Origin: Chryseobacterium sp. S0630
Lineage (GTDB): Bacteria; Bacteroidota; Bacteroidia; Flavobacteriales; Weeksellaceae
Length of the DNA stretch: 64,000 nucleotides
Direction: 5' to 3'
Assembly (NCBI RefSeq): GCF_024158915.1
Contig: NZ_JAMZGF010000004.1
Span: 62,001 to 126,000, forward strand
A program made the translations under genes and the position numbers. A model generated the notes under the pieces. It did not search any database. It was not told where the DNA came from and worked only from the letters and a program-made list of their open reading frames with translations. Shown here one piece after another: positions 16,740-26,521 of this stretch (positions within the stretch are counted from its first letter, which is position 1; every line of letters begins with the position of its first letter).

Positions 16740-16764
16740 AATTAAGATCATATCTATCTTAATT
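16740..16764. promoter_or_regulatory. Inverted repeat in the lpxB/DUF2480 divergent promoter region
   Basis: Perfect 9-bp arms AATTAAGAT and ATCTTAATT, with a 7-bp spacer. It lies just upstream of the -7-like element of the DUF2480 gene and 24 bp before lpxB. It could be an operator or the hairpin of a leader. Confidence 0.45.
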
Positions 16765-16787
16765 TGTTCTCTATCCTTACTATAGAA

Positions 16788-17891
16788 ATGAAGTATTATA
16801 TTATTGCAGGAGAAGCTTCCGGTGACTTGCATGGAAGCAACCTGATGAAAGCCTTAAAACACAAGGATCCACATGCGGAATTTAGATTTTGGGGTGGCGA
16901 CCTGATGAAAGCTCAGGGCGGAACGTTGGTAAAGCATTACCGTGATCTTGCTTTTATGGGATTCCTGGAAGTGGTGATGAACCTCCGTACTATTCTGAAT
17001 AATATTAAATTCTGTAAAGAGGATATTCAGAAGAACAGACCTGACGTTTTGATTTTGGTGGATTATCCGGGATTCAACCTGAGAATTGCCAGATTTGCCA
17101 AAGAATTGGGAATAAAAGTTGTTTATTATATTTCTCCACAGCTTTGGGCTTGGAAAGAAGGCCGCGTAGAGATTATCAAAAAATATGTGGATGAAATGAT
17201 GGTCATTCTTCCTTTTGAAGAAGACTTTTACAGAAAACATGGAGTGCATTCTCATTTTGTAGGTCATCCGTTGCTGGATGCTATTTCGGATCTTCAGGAA
17301 ATCAGCATTGAAAAATTCAAATCAGAGCATGGCTTGAACGAAAAAGAAATTATCGCATTACTTCCGGGGTCCAGAGAACAGGAAGTAGAAAAGATGCTTG
17401 AAATAATGCTTTCCGTAAGACCGCAGTTTCAAAACTATCAGTTTGTGATTGCCGGAGCCCCAAGTCTTCCAAAAGAATTTTATCAGAAATATGTAGATGA
17501 TAATGTTCATTTTGTTTCTAATAAAACCTATGATCTGCTAAGATGTTCAAAAGCTGCTTTGGTGACTTCCGGAACAGCTACGTTGGAAACCGCTTTGTTG
17601 AATATCCCTGAAGTGGTGTGCTATCGTGGAAGTAAAATTTCCTATGCTATTGCTAAAAGATTGGTGAAAAATATCAATTATATTTCTCTGGTTAATCTGA
17701 TTATGGACAGAGAAGTGGTGAAAGAATTGATTCAAAATGATCTGAATACTAAAAATCTGGTAGAAGAGCTCAATAAAATTTTGTCAGGAGAGAAAAGGGA
17801 TCAGGTTCTGAATGACTATAGCCTTCTGAGAGAAAAGCTTGGCGGAAAAGGAGCCAGCGATCATGCTGCTGAGGTGATATTGAAAGTATAG
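16788..17891 (+). CDS. lpxB: Lipid-A-disaccharide synthase
   Basis: LpxB condenses lipid X and UDP-diacylglucosamine in the Raetz pathway at the inner face of the inner membrane. The 367-residue product has the signatures AGEASGDLHGSNLMK at the N-terminus, VLILVDYPGFNLRIA, YYISPQLWAWKEGR, and LLPGSREQEV of the GT19 fold. I place the start at the ATG at 16788; a longer reading from 16764 adds eight residues and runs into the inverted repeat. GH99-like gene follows after 38 bp and may be cotranscribed. Confidence 0.95.
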   Translation: MKYYIIAGEASGDLHGSNLMKALKHKDPHAEFRFWGGDLMKAQGGTLVKHYRDLAFMGFLEVVMNLRTILNNIKFCKEDIQKNRPDVLILVDYPGFNLRIARFAKELGIKVVYYISPQLWAWKEGRVEIIKKYVDEMMVILPFEEDFYRKHGVHSHFVGHPLLDAISDLQEISIEKFKSEHGLNEKEIIALLPGSREQEVEKMLEIMLSVRPQFQNYQFVIAGAPSLPKEFYQKYVDDNVHFVSNKTYDLLRCSKAALVTSGTATLETALLNIPEVVCYRGSKISYAIAKRLVKNINYISLVNLIMDREVVKELIQNDLNTKNLVEELNKILSGEKRDQVLNDYSLLREKLGGKGASDHAAEVILKV

Positions 17892-17929
17892 TTTATACCG
17901 AGTTTCTGATTATTAATCTACTTTTAACT

Positions 17930-19021
17930 ATGAATTATTGTAACCGTTTTCTGTTATTCCTGACTTTTATATTGTTTTTCACAAACAGTTTTGCCCAGCA
18001 GAGCAGTGCAAGAGATAAAGTTCAGATATTTTATTACGGCTGGTATGCCAATCCTGCAACAGATGGAGATTATCAGCACTGGAATCATGAGATCCTTCCT
18101 CACTGGAGTAATCCGAAGTGGAATAATCTGGGACATCATAAAGGAGGAGATGATATCGGAGCTAATTTTTACCCGGCTCTTGGCAACTACAGTTCCAATG
18201 ATCCGAAAACCATCGGGCAGCATATGAAAATGATCAAAGACTCTGGAGTAGGAGTAGTTGTTGTAAGCTGGTTGGGAAAAGATTCGTTTACGGATAAAAG
18301 TCTTATCAAATATTTAGATATTGCAGATCGGTTTGATTTAAAAATAGCATTCCACATTGAGCCCTTTTATAAAAATACTTCAGAATTAAAAGAGCAGCTT
18401 TCTTACCTGATAAAAACGTATTCTCATCATCATGCATTCTATAAAAAAGAAGGAAAACCTCTGTTTTATGTGTATGATAGCTATAAAATTCCTAAAGAAG
18501 AGTGGAGGAAAATACTATCCAAAGATGGAGAACGAACAGTCCGAAACACAGATTTAGATGCTCTTTATATCGGACTTTGGGTTGAGAAAGATGATGCTAA
18601 ATTTTTTGATTCGGCAGGCTTTGATGGTTTCTATACCTATTTTGCCAGCGAAGGATTTGTATATGGAAGTACAACGGCTAATTGGGATTTTATGGCCAAA
18701 TATGCTAAAGATCATCATCTGATTTTTATTCCGTGTGTAGGTCCTGGTTATTCTGATACAAGAATCCGTCCGTGGAATGAAGCGAATTTCAAAAGCAGAG
18801 ATCATGGAAAATATTATGAGAAAATGTTTGATGCTGCCAGTAAAGTAAATCCGGAGTTCATTGGAATTACATCATTCAATGAATGGCATGAAGGAACGCA
18901 AATAGAGCCTGCTATTCCTAAAAAAGCAGGAGATTTTAAATATGAAGATTACGGGAAAGATCCTTTATTTTATATCAAAGAAACGAAGCGTTTGACGGAT
19001 AAATTTTTGAAAAAGAGATAA
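17930..19021 (+). CDS. Secreted GH99-like glycoside hydrolase
   Basis: A 363-residue protein with a signal peptide (MNYCNRFLLFLTFILFFTNS, then FAQ). The body is a TIM barrel of the GH99/GH71 kind: FYYGWYANPATDGDYQHW at the first strand, GDDIGANFYPALG, VGVVVVSWLG, and near the end FNEWHEGTQIEPA, whose Glu residues are the probable catalytic pair. GH99 enzymes cut alpha-mannosides internally (endo-alpha-1,2-mannanase or mannosidase). The likely substrate is a host or fungal mannan or N-glycan, but this is family knowledge rather than something seen here. The gene is 38 bp after lpxB, and no SusCD pair is nearby. Confidence 0.82.
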   Translation: MNYCNRFLLFLTFILFFTNSFAQQSSARDKVQIFYYGWYANPATDGDYQHWNHEILPHWSNPKWNNLGHHKGGDDIGANFYPALGNYSSNDPKTIGQHMKMIKDSGVGVVVVSWLGKDSFTDKSLIKYLDIADRFDLKIAFHIEPFYKNTSELKEQLSYLIKTYSHHHAFYKKEGKPLFYVYDSYKIPKEEWRKILSKDGERTVRNTDLDALYIGLWVEKDDAKFFDSAGFDGFYTYFASEGFVYGSTTANWDFMAKYAKDHHLIFIPCVGPGYSDTRIRPWNEANFKSRDHGKYYEKMFDAASKVNPEFIGITSFNEWHEGTQIEPAIPKKAGDFKYEDYGKDPLFYIKETKRLTDKFLKKR

Positions 19022-19056
19022 TATACTTTTAAACGTAATTTTTAGTAAAAAAAATT

Positions 19057-19095
19057 AAGCGTTCTGTTAACATTTTTAATGAAGACAGAGCGCTT
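19057..19095 (+). terminator. Hairpin after the GH99-like gene
   Basis: AAGCGTTCTGT pairs with ACAGAGCGCTT (one G-U) around a 17-nt loop. The T run after it is poor, so termination is probable but weak. Confidence 0.5.
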
Positions 19096-19162
19096 ATTTA
19101 GTTTGTAAAGAGATCATGAATTTCCCATTCATTGCCTATTTTAAAAGAATAATTAATGGATA

Positions 19163-20935
19163 TTGAACAAACAGCCTCTTCTTATTCTCTCAGTAAGCTT
19201 TATTCTTGGAATTCTTTTTCAGGATAAAGTGGTATTAGTAAAGACTGTTGTTCATGGAGTGGGAGTAGTCTGCTCAATATTGTTGATTTTAATCTGTTTT
19301 CATTCTTATCTTCTGCATAAAACCAAAACAGTTTTACTGATGCTTCTGCTGTTTGGAGCAGGAATTGTTCTTCATTTCTATAACACTTCTTCACCAGTTG
19401 ATAAACTTCTGGTCAAGAAGCATGAAACGGTTTTATTTAAGATCTCTCAGAAACTAAATTCTTCGGAAAAGTATAGAAAATATGAAGGCATTGCACAGGC
19501 GGGAAATGCATGTTTTAATTCAATTTTTTATGTTTCAAAAGATAGAAAAGAGTTTGATTTTATTCACTACTACAAAGCCGAGGTTTACATTACAAAACCT
19601 CAGATTCCATCATATGATTTTCAATTTGATTATGCCCAATATCTGAAAAGAAAACATATTGATTACCAGGTTTATCTTTCAAAAGTAATTATATCTGCAG
19701 AACGGAATGACTTAACGTGGGCAGATCAGCTTAGGCAATATAGGTTTGAGGTTCTTAACAAAATAGATAAAACAGAAATTTCAGAAAAAACTAAAGAATT
19801 TCTGAAAGGTATTATTCTGGCAGACCGAACAGAAATTGATGCAGACACTGTTAGAGATTTCAATAAGTCCGGGTTGGTTCATTTTCTGGCTATTTCCGGA
19901 ACTCATATTGTGGTTGTTTTCGGGATGTTCTACTTTTTTTTGATTCGATTTGTTCCTTTACAATTCAGAAAATATGCGGTTACTTTCAGTTTGATTTTTA
20001 TCTGGTTGTTCGCCGCTTTTATTGGATTGGGTAATTCAGTATTGCGATCTTGTATCATGCTGAGTGTTTATTTTATTTTTGTTTTGCTTCAGCGAAAGCC
20101 AGATCTGCTTCACTCACTAGCCTTGTCTGCTTTTTTTATTCTAATCGGAGATACGCAACAGCTTTTTGATGTAGGATTTCAGCTTAGCTTTTTGGCTGTT
20201 TTGGGAATTTATTGGCTGAATCAGCCTCTGCTGAAATACTTCCCAAAACAGGATAATTATATTAAAAAACTTCTGTTTAACACGATTACCATATCTTTAT
20301 CTGCACAGTTGGCAACACTTCCTCTGGTGTTGTACTATTTTCATCAGTTTTCATTGATATCAATCATTGCCAATTTTGTTATCGTTCCTTTTTCTGAATT
20401 AATTATTATTTTCTCTTTTTTAATAACAGTTCTTATTTCTTTTGGGATTGATTTTGAACTTATAAATGGTATATATGACGGGATTATTCAGTTTTTGCTG
20501 AAGGTGATCCATTGGTTTGCTGAGGTTGACGTGCTGTTCTTTGAAAATATTCCAATGAATGGGATAGAAGTGATGTCATTAGCAATATTTGTCTATTTAC
20601 TAAGAGCAGCTATACTGAAATTCAATATGAAAAATACGATGGGATTGATGATGGCAGTGCTACTATTTCTAATGATAAGAAGCGGAATCACGGCTTTTGA
20701 AAATCAGAAGGAAGAGATATTGGTTCATCATTTTAACAGAAACAAAATTTTTTCAGTGAAAAATGGGGCCAGAGTCTGTTTCTGGATTTCGGATATGAAA
20801 AATAAGACGAAGATTTTACAGTATATAGTCAATCCATATTGTGCTTCCAGGAGAGTAGATCATTTTGAGATAAAAACCTTGTCACCCTCCATTCAAAAAG
20901 TGGTTTTCAGGAATAAGATTTATGATCTGAAATGA
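19163..20935 (+). CDS. comEC: ComEC/Rec2-family DNA uptake channel
   Basis: A 590-residue polytopic inner-membrane protein that imports single-stranded DNA in natural transformation. The N-terminal helices (1-60) and OB-like DUF4131 region (about 85-185) precede the competence domain with the signature LVHFLAISGTHIVVVFGM near residue 240 and FQLSFLAVLGIYWL near 345. The metallo-beta-lactamase domain of longer ComEC proteins is absent, as is usual in this phylum. The start is TTG at 19163: the only upstream ATG (19156) is out of frame and an in-frame stop lies at 19154. A weak start may keep expression low. Confidence 0.85.
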   Translation: MNKQPLLILSVSFILGILFQDKVVLVKTVVHGVGVVCSILLILICFHSYLLHKTKTVLLMLLLFGAGIVLHFYNTSSPVDKLLVKKHETVLFKISQKLNSSEKYRKYEGIAQAGNACFNSIFYVSKDRKEFDFIHYYKAEVYITKPQIPSYDFQFDYAQYLKRKHIDYQVYLSKVIISAERNDLTWADQLRQYRFEVLNKIDKTEISEKTKEFLKGIILADRTEIDADTVRDFNKSGLVHFLAISGTHIVVVFGMFYFFLIRFVPLQFRKYAVTFSLIFIWLFAAFIGLGNSVLRSCIMLSVYFIFVLLQRKPDLLHSLALSAFFILIGDTQQLFDVGFQLSFLAVLGIYWLNQPLLKYFPKQDNYIKKLLFNTITISLSAQLATLPLVLYYFHQFSLISIIANFVIVPFSELIIIFSFLITVLISFGIDFELINGIYDGIIQFLLKVIHWFAEVDVLFFENIPMNGIEVMSLAIFVYLLRAAILKFNMKNTMGLMMAVLLFLMIRSGITAFENQKEEILVHHFNRNKIFSVKNGARVCFWISDMKNKTKILQYIVNPYCASRRVDHFEIKTLSPSIQKVVFRNKIYDLK

Positions 20936-21011
20936 TGGTTCTGAATTTAGCCATTTTCCTGTATTTATAATGGGCGAAAATCTTATTTAGAAAGATTACA
21001 AACTGTCTATT

Positions 21012-21027
21012 TGTGAGATTTCTCACT
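21012..21027 (+). promoter_or_regulatory. CRP-type box upstream of sdhCAB
   Basis: TGTGA-GATTTC-TCACT matches the CRP consensus TGTGA-N6-TCACA at nine of ten positions and contains the perfect palindrome GTGAGATTTCTCAC. It is centred about 30 bp before the -7-like TAATTTTG at 21050-21057, that is near -42 from the expected start, the class II activator position. Confidence 0.65.
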
Positions 21028-21049
21028 TTTCGATATTGTTAAACTTTCT

Positions 21050-21057
21050 TAATTTTG
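21050..21057 (+). promoter_or_regulatory. -7 element of sdhCAB
   Basis: TAATTTTG is an exact TAnnTTTG match, 23 bp before the sdhC ATG. There is no TTG at 17-23 bp upstream. Confidence 0.5.
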
Positions 21058-21080
21058 TGGAAATTCAAATTTAAACTTAT

Positions 21081-21743
21081 ATGGCAGGTTTAACGAGTTC
21101 TACGATAGGTAGAAAATACGCTATGGCATTATCAGCTATGTTTTTGCTGATTTTTCTTATACTGCATTTGACAACCAATTTGTTATCAGTTCTAAACAAG
21201 GATGCATTCAATACAGCATCTGACTTTATGGGCTATAATCCTTTTGTGCAGTTCTTAATGCAGCCTATTCTTGGTTTTGCAGTAATTTTCCATTTTGTAA
21301 TGGGATTTGTGCTTGAGATCAAGAATAATAAAGCGCGTCCGGTAAAGTATGCAGCTAACAACGCATCTGTGAATTCTTCATGGATGTCCAGAAATATGAT
21401 TATTTCAGGAGCTGTTATTTTAGCTTTCTTGGCGCTTCACTTATATGATTTCTGGCTACATGAAATTAATTACAAGTATGTAGAAGGATTGACTCCTGAT
21501 GCAGAACGTTTCTGGCCGGAACTTCATGAAAAGTTTGCTGATCTTTGGAGAGTGGCTTTGTATGTAATCTCTTTTGTTCTACTAGGATTACACTTAGCAC
21601 ACGGATTTCAGTCTTCATTCCAGTCTATCGGTGCGAGACATCCAAAATATACGCCGGTGATCAAAGCTTTCGGGACATGGTATTCAATCCTTATTCCTGC
21701 AGGATTTATCATCGTAGCAGTTTTCCATTTTATAACTCAATAA
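21081..21743 (+). CDS. sdhC: Succinate dehydrogenase cytochrome b subunit
   Basis: The membrane anchor of complex II, 220 residues with five hydrophobic helices, of the single-subunit, di-heme B type (no separate SdhD). Helix-borne histidines that can ligate heme are seen in LILHLTTNLL, VIFHFVMGF, LALHLYDFW and LGLHLAHGF. It anchors SdhAB and passes electrons to menaquinone. It is followed by sdhA after 15 bp. Promoter with a CRP-like box lies upstream. Identification is firm. Confidence 0.93.
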   Translation: MAGLTSSTIGRKYAMALSAMFLLIFLILHLTTNLLSVLNKDAFNTASDFMGYNPFVQFLMQPILGFAVIFHFVMGFVLEIKNNKARPVKYAANNASVNSSWMSRNMIISGAVILAFLALHLYDFWLHEINYKYVEGLTPDAERFWPELHEKFADLWRVALYVISFVLLGLHLAHGFQSSFQSIGARHPKYTPVIKAFGTWYSILIPAGFIIVAVFHFITQ

Positions 21744-21758
21744 TATCAATATACTAGT

Positions 21759-23771
21759 ATGAGTAAATTAGATTCAAGAATTCCAGCGGGTCCTCTTAAA
21801 GACAAGTGGAAAAATCATAAAGACCATATGAACCTTGTTGCACCAAACAACAGAGATAAGATTGATATTATTGTTGTAGGTACAGGTTTGGCAGGAGGTT
21901 CTGCTGCAGCTACATTAGCTGAGCAAGGATATAATGTGAAAGCATTCTGCTACCAGGATTCTCCAAGAAGAGCGCACTCTATTGCAGCTCAGGGAGGGAT
22001 CAACGCAGCTAAAAATTACCAGGGAGATGGTGACTCTACTTACAGATTATTCTATGATACCATCAAAGGTGGTGACTATAGAGCAAGAGAGGCCAATGTT
22101 TACAGGTTAGCTGAAGTTTCTGCAAATATTATTGACCAGTGTGTTTCCCAGGGGGTTCCTTTCGGGAGAGATTACGGCGGTCAGCTGGATAACCGTTCAT
22201 TTGGTGGGGTTCAGGTAAAAAGAACTTTCTACGCAAAAGGACAAACAGGACAGCAGTTATTATTAGGTGCTTATTCTTCAATGAGCCGTCAGATCGGTAA
22301 AGGAAGAATCAAAATGTACAACCGTCATGAGATGTTAGATCTTGTTATTGTTGACGGAAAAGCAAGAGGGATTATCGCAAGAAACCTTGTAACAGGTGAA
22401 ATTGAAAGACATTCTGCTCACGCTGTAGTAATCGCTTCTGGAGGATACGGAAACGTATATTTCCTTTCTACCAATGCAATGGGATCTAACGTTTCTGCTG
22501 CATGGAAAATTCACAAAAAAGGAGCTTACTTCGCAAACCCTTGCTACGTACAGATTCACCCGACTTGTATTCCTGTTCACGGAACACAGCAGTCTAAACT
22601 GACTTTGATGTCTGAATCATTAAGAAACTCCGGAAGAATCTGGGTTCCTAAAAAACACGAAGATTCGGTAGCAATCAGAGAAGGTAAATTAAGACCTGAA
22701 AATATTAAAGAAGAAGATAGAGATTATTATTTGGAAAGAAGATACCCTGCATTCGGTAACCTTGTACCTAGAGACGTTGCGTCCAGAGCTGCTAAGGAAA
22801 GATGTGATGCTGGATTCGGAATCGAAAATAATGATACTCAGGAAGGTGTTTACCTTGATTTCTCTACAGAGATCATGAAAAAAGGTAAAGAATCCGCTAT
22901 CGAAAAACATATTCATAATCCTACAGATCAGCAGATCTATGATTTAGGTAAGAGCTGGGTAGAGGAGAAATACGGTAACTTATTCGTAATGTACGAAAAA
23001 ATTACTGCTGATGATCCTTACAAAACTCCAATGAAGATCTATCCTGCAGTTCACTATACAATGGGTGGTGTATGGGTTGATTATAACCTTCAGTCTACAA
23101 TCCCAGGTTGTTTCGTAATCGGTGAAGCTAACTTCTCAGATCACGGTGCAAACAGATTGGGTGCTTCTGCATTGATGCAGGGTCTTGCTGACGGATATTT
23201 CGTACTTCCTTACACGATTGCAGATTACCTTTCTGCAGATATCAGAACAGGAGCTATTCCTACGAACTCAGGAGCGTTTGACGAAGCTGAAAAAGGAATT
23301 AAAGAAAAAATTGATTTCTTCTTAAATAACAAAGGAACTCACTCTGTAGACCATTTCCACAAACAATTAGGAAACATTATGTGGAATAAAGTTGGAATGG
23401 GAAGAACTCCTGAAGGATTAAGAGAAGCAATCAAAGAAATTGAAGAAGTAAGAAACGATTTCTGGAAAAACGTAAAAGTACCAGGTGAAGGAGAAGGTAT
23501 GAACACTGAGCTTGAAAAAGCATTCAGAGTAGCAGACTTCCTTGAACTTGGACAATTAATGGCTATCGATGCACTACACAGAAATGAATCTTGTGGTGGA
23601 CATTTCCGTGAAGACCATTCAACTCCGGACGGAGAAGCGGAAAGAGATGACGTAAACTACAAATACGTCGGAGCTTGGGAATATCAAGGAAACGATATCA
23701 ACACAGAAGTGTTGCATAAAGAAGAATTGATATACGACAACATCGAGGTTAAAACTAGAAGTTATAAATAA
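21759..23771 (+). CDS. sdhA: Succinate dehydrogenase/fumarate reductase flavoprotein subunit
   Basis: The 670-residue catalytic subunit oxidises succinate to fumarate with covalent FAD. The FAD-binding start is [20 protein letters not shown], the His carrying the flavin is in [17 protein letters not shown], and substrate residues lie in [10 protein letters not shown] and in the capping region [10 protein letters not shown]. The sequence [17 protein letters not shown] is characteristic of the long Bacteroidota type. It lies between sdhC and sdhB in one operon. As with B-type enzymes generally, direction depends on conditions. Confidence 0.96.
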   Translation: MSKLDSRIPAGPLKDKWKNHKDHMNLVAPNNRDKIDIIVVGTGLAGGSAAATLAEQGYNVKAFCYQDSPRRAHSIAAQGGINAAKNYQGDGDSTYRLFYDTIKGGDYRAREANVYRLAEVSANIIDQCVSQGVPFGRDYGGQLDNRSFGGVQVKRTFYAKGQTGQQLLLGAYSSMSRQIGKGRIKMYNRHEMLDLVIVDGKARGIIARNLVTGEIERHSAHAVVIASGGYGNVYFLSTNAMGSNVSAAWKIHKKGAYFANPCYVQIHPTCIPVHGTQQSKLTLMSESLRNSGRIWVPKKHEDSVAIREGKLRPENIKEEDRDYYLERRYPAFGNLVPRDVASRAAKERCDAGFGIENNDTQEGVYLDFSTEIMKKGKESAIEKHIHNPTDQQIYDLGKSWVEEKYGNLFVMYEKITADDPYKTPMKIYPAVHYTMGGVWVDYNLQSTIPGCFVIGEANFSDHGANRLGASALMQGLADGYFVLPYTIADYLSADIRTGAIPTNSGAFDEAEKGIKEKIDFFLNNKGTHSVDHFHKQLGNIMWNKVGMGRTPEGLREAIKEIEEVRNDFWKNVKVPGEGEGMNTELEKAFRVADFLELGQLMAIDALHRNESCGGHFREDHSTPDGEAERDDVNYKYVGAWEYQGNDINTEVLHKEELIYDNIEVKTRSYK

Positions 23772-23795
23772 TCTCCAACCTATAAATATAACATT

Positions 23796-24563
23796 ATGAG
23801 TGCAAAAAAAGGCTTACATCTTACGCTGAAAATTTGGAGACAAAAAAATAGTAAAACTAAAGGTCAGTTTGAGACCTATAAAATATCAGATGTATCTACA
23901 GACTCTTCATTTTTGGAGATGTTGGATATCCTGAACGAAAACTTAATTAACGAAGGAAAAGAACCTATCGCTTTCGACCACGATTGTCGTGAAGGAATTT
24001 GCGGTATGTGTTCTCTTTACATCAATGGTAGAGCTCACGGTCCTGATACGGGTATTACAACTTGTCAGCTTCACATGAGAATGTTCAAAGATGGTGAGAC
24101 GATCGTTATTGAACCTTGGAGAAGTGCTGCTTTCCCTGTAATCAAAGATTTGATGGTAGACAGAAGCGCATTCGACAGAGTAATGGCAGCAGGAGGATTC
24201 ATTTCTGTGAACACTTCCGGTAATACATTGGATGCTAACGCTATCCCTGTTCCTAAAGAAGATGCAGATAAAGCAATGGATGCTGCAGCTTGTATCGGAT
24301 GTGGAGCGTGTGTAGCTACATGTAAAAACGGATCTGCAATGTTATTCGTTGGAGCAAAAGTTTCTCAGTATGCATTACTTCCACAAGGTAGAGTAGAAGC
24401 TAAGAGAAGAGTTCTGAACATGGTGAAAGCTATGGACGAAGAAGGATTCGGAAACTGTTCAAATACCGGAGCTTGTGAGGTAGAATGCCCTAAAGGTATT
24501 TCTCTTGAAAACATCGCGAGAATGAACAGAGAATACATGGCTGCTCTTGCAGATCAAGGATAG
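23796..24563 (+). CDS. sdhB: Succinate dehydrogenase iron-sulfur subunit
   Basis: A 255-residue electron-transfer subunit. The [2Fe-2S] ligands are in [19 protein letters not shown] and the later TTCQLHM; the [4Fe-4S] and [3Fe-4S] ligands are in [14 protein letters not shown] and [15 protein letters not shown]. It links the flavin in SdhA to the hemes in SdhC. It follows sdhA by 24 bp and is closed by a terminator. Confidence 0.96.
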   Translation: MSAKKGLHLTLKIWRQKNSKTKGQFETYKISDVSTDSSFLEMLDILNENLINEGKEPIAFDHDCREGICGMCSLYINGRAHGPDTGITTCQLHMRMFKDGETIVIEPWRSAAFPVIKDLMVDRSAFDRVMAAGGFISVNTSGNTLDANAIPVPKEDADKAMDAAACIGCGACVATCKNGSAMLFVGAKVSQYALLPQGRVEAKRRVLNMVKAMDEEGFGNCSNTGACEVECPKGISLENIARMNREYMAALADQG

Positions 24564-24584
24564 AATTGATTCAAATACATAAAA

Positions 24585-24616
24585 AATCGCCTTCATTTTT
24601 GGAGGTGATTTTTTTA
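24585..24616 (+). terminator. Terminator of sdhCAB
   Basis: AAATCGCCTTC pairs with GGAGGTGATTT (two G-U pairs) and is followed by TTTT. Confidence 0.85.
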
Positions 24617-24871
24617 TGAAAAAGATAACCCTGTTAAAGTTTGTTAACTTATTGACTGATCTTCGTTATTCTTTATTTATTAAGTATATATTTGGAAGGT
24701 AATTGAATCGTTTTCTGAAAAAACTTTCAAATACTTTTTACCGTCAAAAAGATAACTTTCAATAATTGGAATATCCCTTTTGAATGGTAATAATAAAATT
24801 TTTAAAAAAAATAATTAGTGTGAATTAGCAAGCCCTAAAAAGCGTATTTTTGTGTAATATTAAAAATTGAA

Positions 24872-26413
24872 ATGAAAAAATATCTTTTATTGTTTATCAT
24901 CACATTCTTTGTGATGTCTTGTTCAAAAAAAGTAGAAGTAAAAGGAAAAATTACTGGAAGCTCACCATTAGAAAGAATTGAATTTGTAGAAGCTTCAGGA
25001 GTAGGAACCCTGCCTTTGATTAATATAGGTCTTGATAAAGACGGAAACTTTTCAGGAAATTTTGACGCTCCTAAAGATGGAATGTACGTAATCAATTACG
25101 CTGGCAGACAAAGCCTGATCTATCTTGAAGGTGGCCAAAAAGTGAATATCTCAGGAAACGGAGCAACTTTCCCAAATGAATATGTGATTACCGGAGATGC
25201 TAAAAAGAATAATGACTTCCTTACGGCAAGTATGAAGTTCTTGGCAGACTACGGAGGTAAAGTTAATTTACCTGTATTAATGGGTGGAGACGAAGCTGCA
25301 TTTTTGAAAGGGATGCATAAAATTGAGGCAGATATTAATAAAAATGTAGATGACCTTGCAAAGAAAAATAACCCAAGCAAAGGATTATTGGAATGGAAGA
25401 AAAACGATGTGAAAGTAACCATTCTTAACTTGCTTGCGAACTATGAAATGTCCCATGGTCCAATGTCTGGAAATCCTTCTTTCAAAGCTTCTAAGGCTTT
25501 CAAAGATTACGAAACTCAGCTGGAAACAGACAAAGATGGAATGGTAAAAACTATTCCTCTTTACAGACAATATCTTCTTGTAAAAATGACTCCGGATTTC
25601 CAGAAATATGCTGAAGCAAACAGCAAAGGAAAAACAGGGATTACAACTTCTGAGATGTTCGCTCAGTATTTAAAAACAAAAAAAGATTTATCTCAAACAG
25701 CAAAAGATTATCTTCTTGCATTTGTAATGGCTCAGGCTGATATCCATCCAACAACTCCAGCTGCCAATATTGACAAGATTAAAAAGATCATCGATTCAGA
25801 TATTAAAGATGCTACCATTAAAAGTGACCTTTTAAAAATGCAGGTAGCTATTACAGGGCTTAAAATCGGAGACGTTGCTCCTGAAGCAGCATTAGCAAAA
25901 CAAGATGGAAAATCATACCAGCTTTCTGAAAACAAAGGAAAACCTTATATGTTATTCTTCTATGCTTCATGGAATCCTTACATCAGCGAAGCTACAGTAC
26001 CTGTATTAAAAGAAGTGGTAAACTTTTATAAGTCTAAAATGAATTTTGTATTTGTAAACGTTGACGATACAAAAGATCAATTCATTAAAACAAGCAATTC
26101 TTTATTAAAAGGAATTCAGGGAGTGAATGTTTATGGAGAAGGAGGATTGAACTCTGACATTGCTAAGAAATATGGAGTATACGGGTTCAAGTTACCTTGC
26201 TTTGTTATTATTGATAAAGATGGTAAAATTGCCAGCAGATCTTTCGTAAACCTTGGTGAGCAGGAATTAGTGACTATTTTGGATAAACAAACAGGTCTTT
26301 CAGCTCCGAAGGTAGATCCAAATGCACAAATGCAGCCGCAATTACAGCTTGATCCATCTGCAATGCAGCAAGCACCACAGCCAGCAAATCCACAGCCGGC
26401 TCCAACAAAATAA
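24872..26413 (+). CDS. Thioredoxin-fold lipoprotein (TlpA-like) lacking the CxxC motif
   Basis: A 513-residue lipoprotein with signal and lipobox (FFVMSC, Cys16-17 region). The N-terminal domain (about 20-110) is a beta-sandwich of the DUF4369 type, a helical region follows, and the last third is a TlpA/ResA-like thioredoxin fold. At the active site the sequence is FFYASWNPYISEA, where a redox-active protein would have a WCxxC, so both cysteines are missing; the cis-proline loop is retained (FKLPCFVIIDKDG). The tail is rich in Gln and Pro. It probably acts as a binding or scaffold protein in the periplasm. A -7-like TATTTTTG is at 24845-24852. A terminator follows. Confidence 0.8.
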   Translation: MKKYLLLFIITFFVMSCSKKVEVKGKITGSSPLERIEFVEASGVGTLPLINIGLDKDGNFSGNFDAPKDGMYVINYAGRQSLIYLEGGQKVNISGNGATFPNEYVITGDAKKNNDFLTASMKFLADYGGKVNLPVLMGGDEAAFLKGMHKIEADINKNVDDLAKKNNPSKGLLEWKKNDVKVTILNLLANYEMSHGPMSGNPSFKASKAFKDYETQLETDKDGMVKTIPLYRQYLLVKMTPDFQKYAEANSKGKTGITTSEMFAQYLKTKKDLSQTAKDYLLAFVMAQADIHPTTPAANIDKIKKIIDSDIKDATIKSDLLKMQVAITGLKIGDVAPEAALAKQDGKSYQLSENKGKPYMLFFYASWNPYISEATVPVLKEVVNFYKSKMNFVFVNVDDTKDQFIKTSNSLLKGIQGVNVYGEGGLNSDIAKKYGVYGFKLPCFVIIDKDGKIASRSFVNLGEQELVTILDKQTGLSAPKVDPNAQMQPQLQLDPSAMQQAPQPANPQPAPTK

Positions 26414-26433
26414 TAAACTTTAACATAGTATAG

Positions 26434-26463
26434 AAACCTTATCTTCGGATAAGGTTTTTTTTA
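26434..26463 (+). terminator. Terminator of the TlpA-like gene
   Basis: A perfect 10-bp stem AAACCTTATC/GATAAGGTTT closed by a UUCG tetraloop, then a T run. Confidence 0.92.
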
Positions 26464-26521
26464 TTGTATTTTTGCAAACTGGAACGTAAAAGTTTCAATT
26501 AGGAAAATAGAAAATTTTAGA

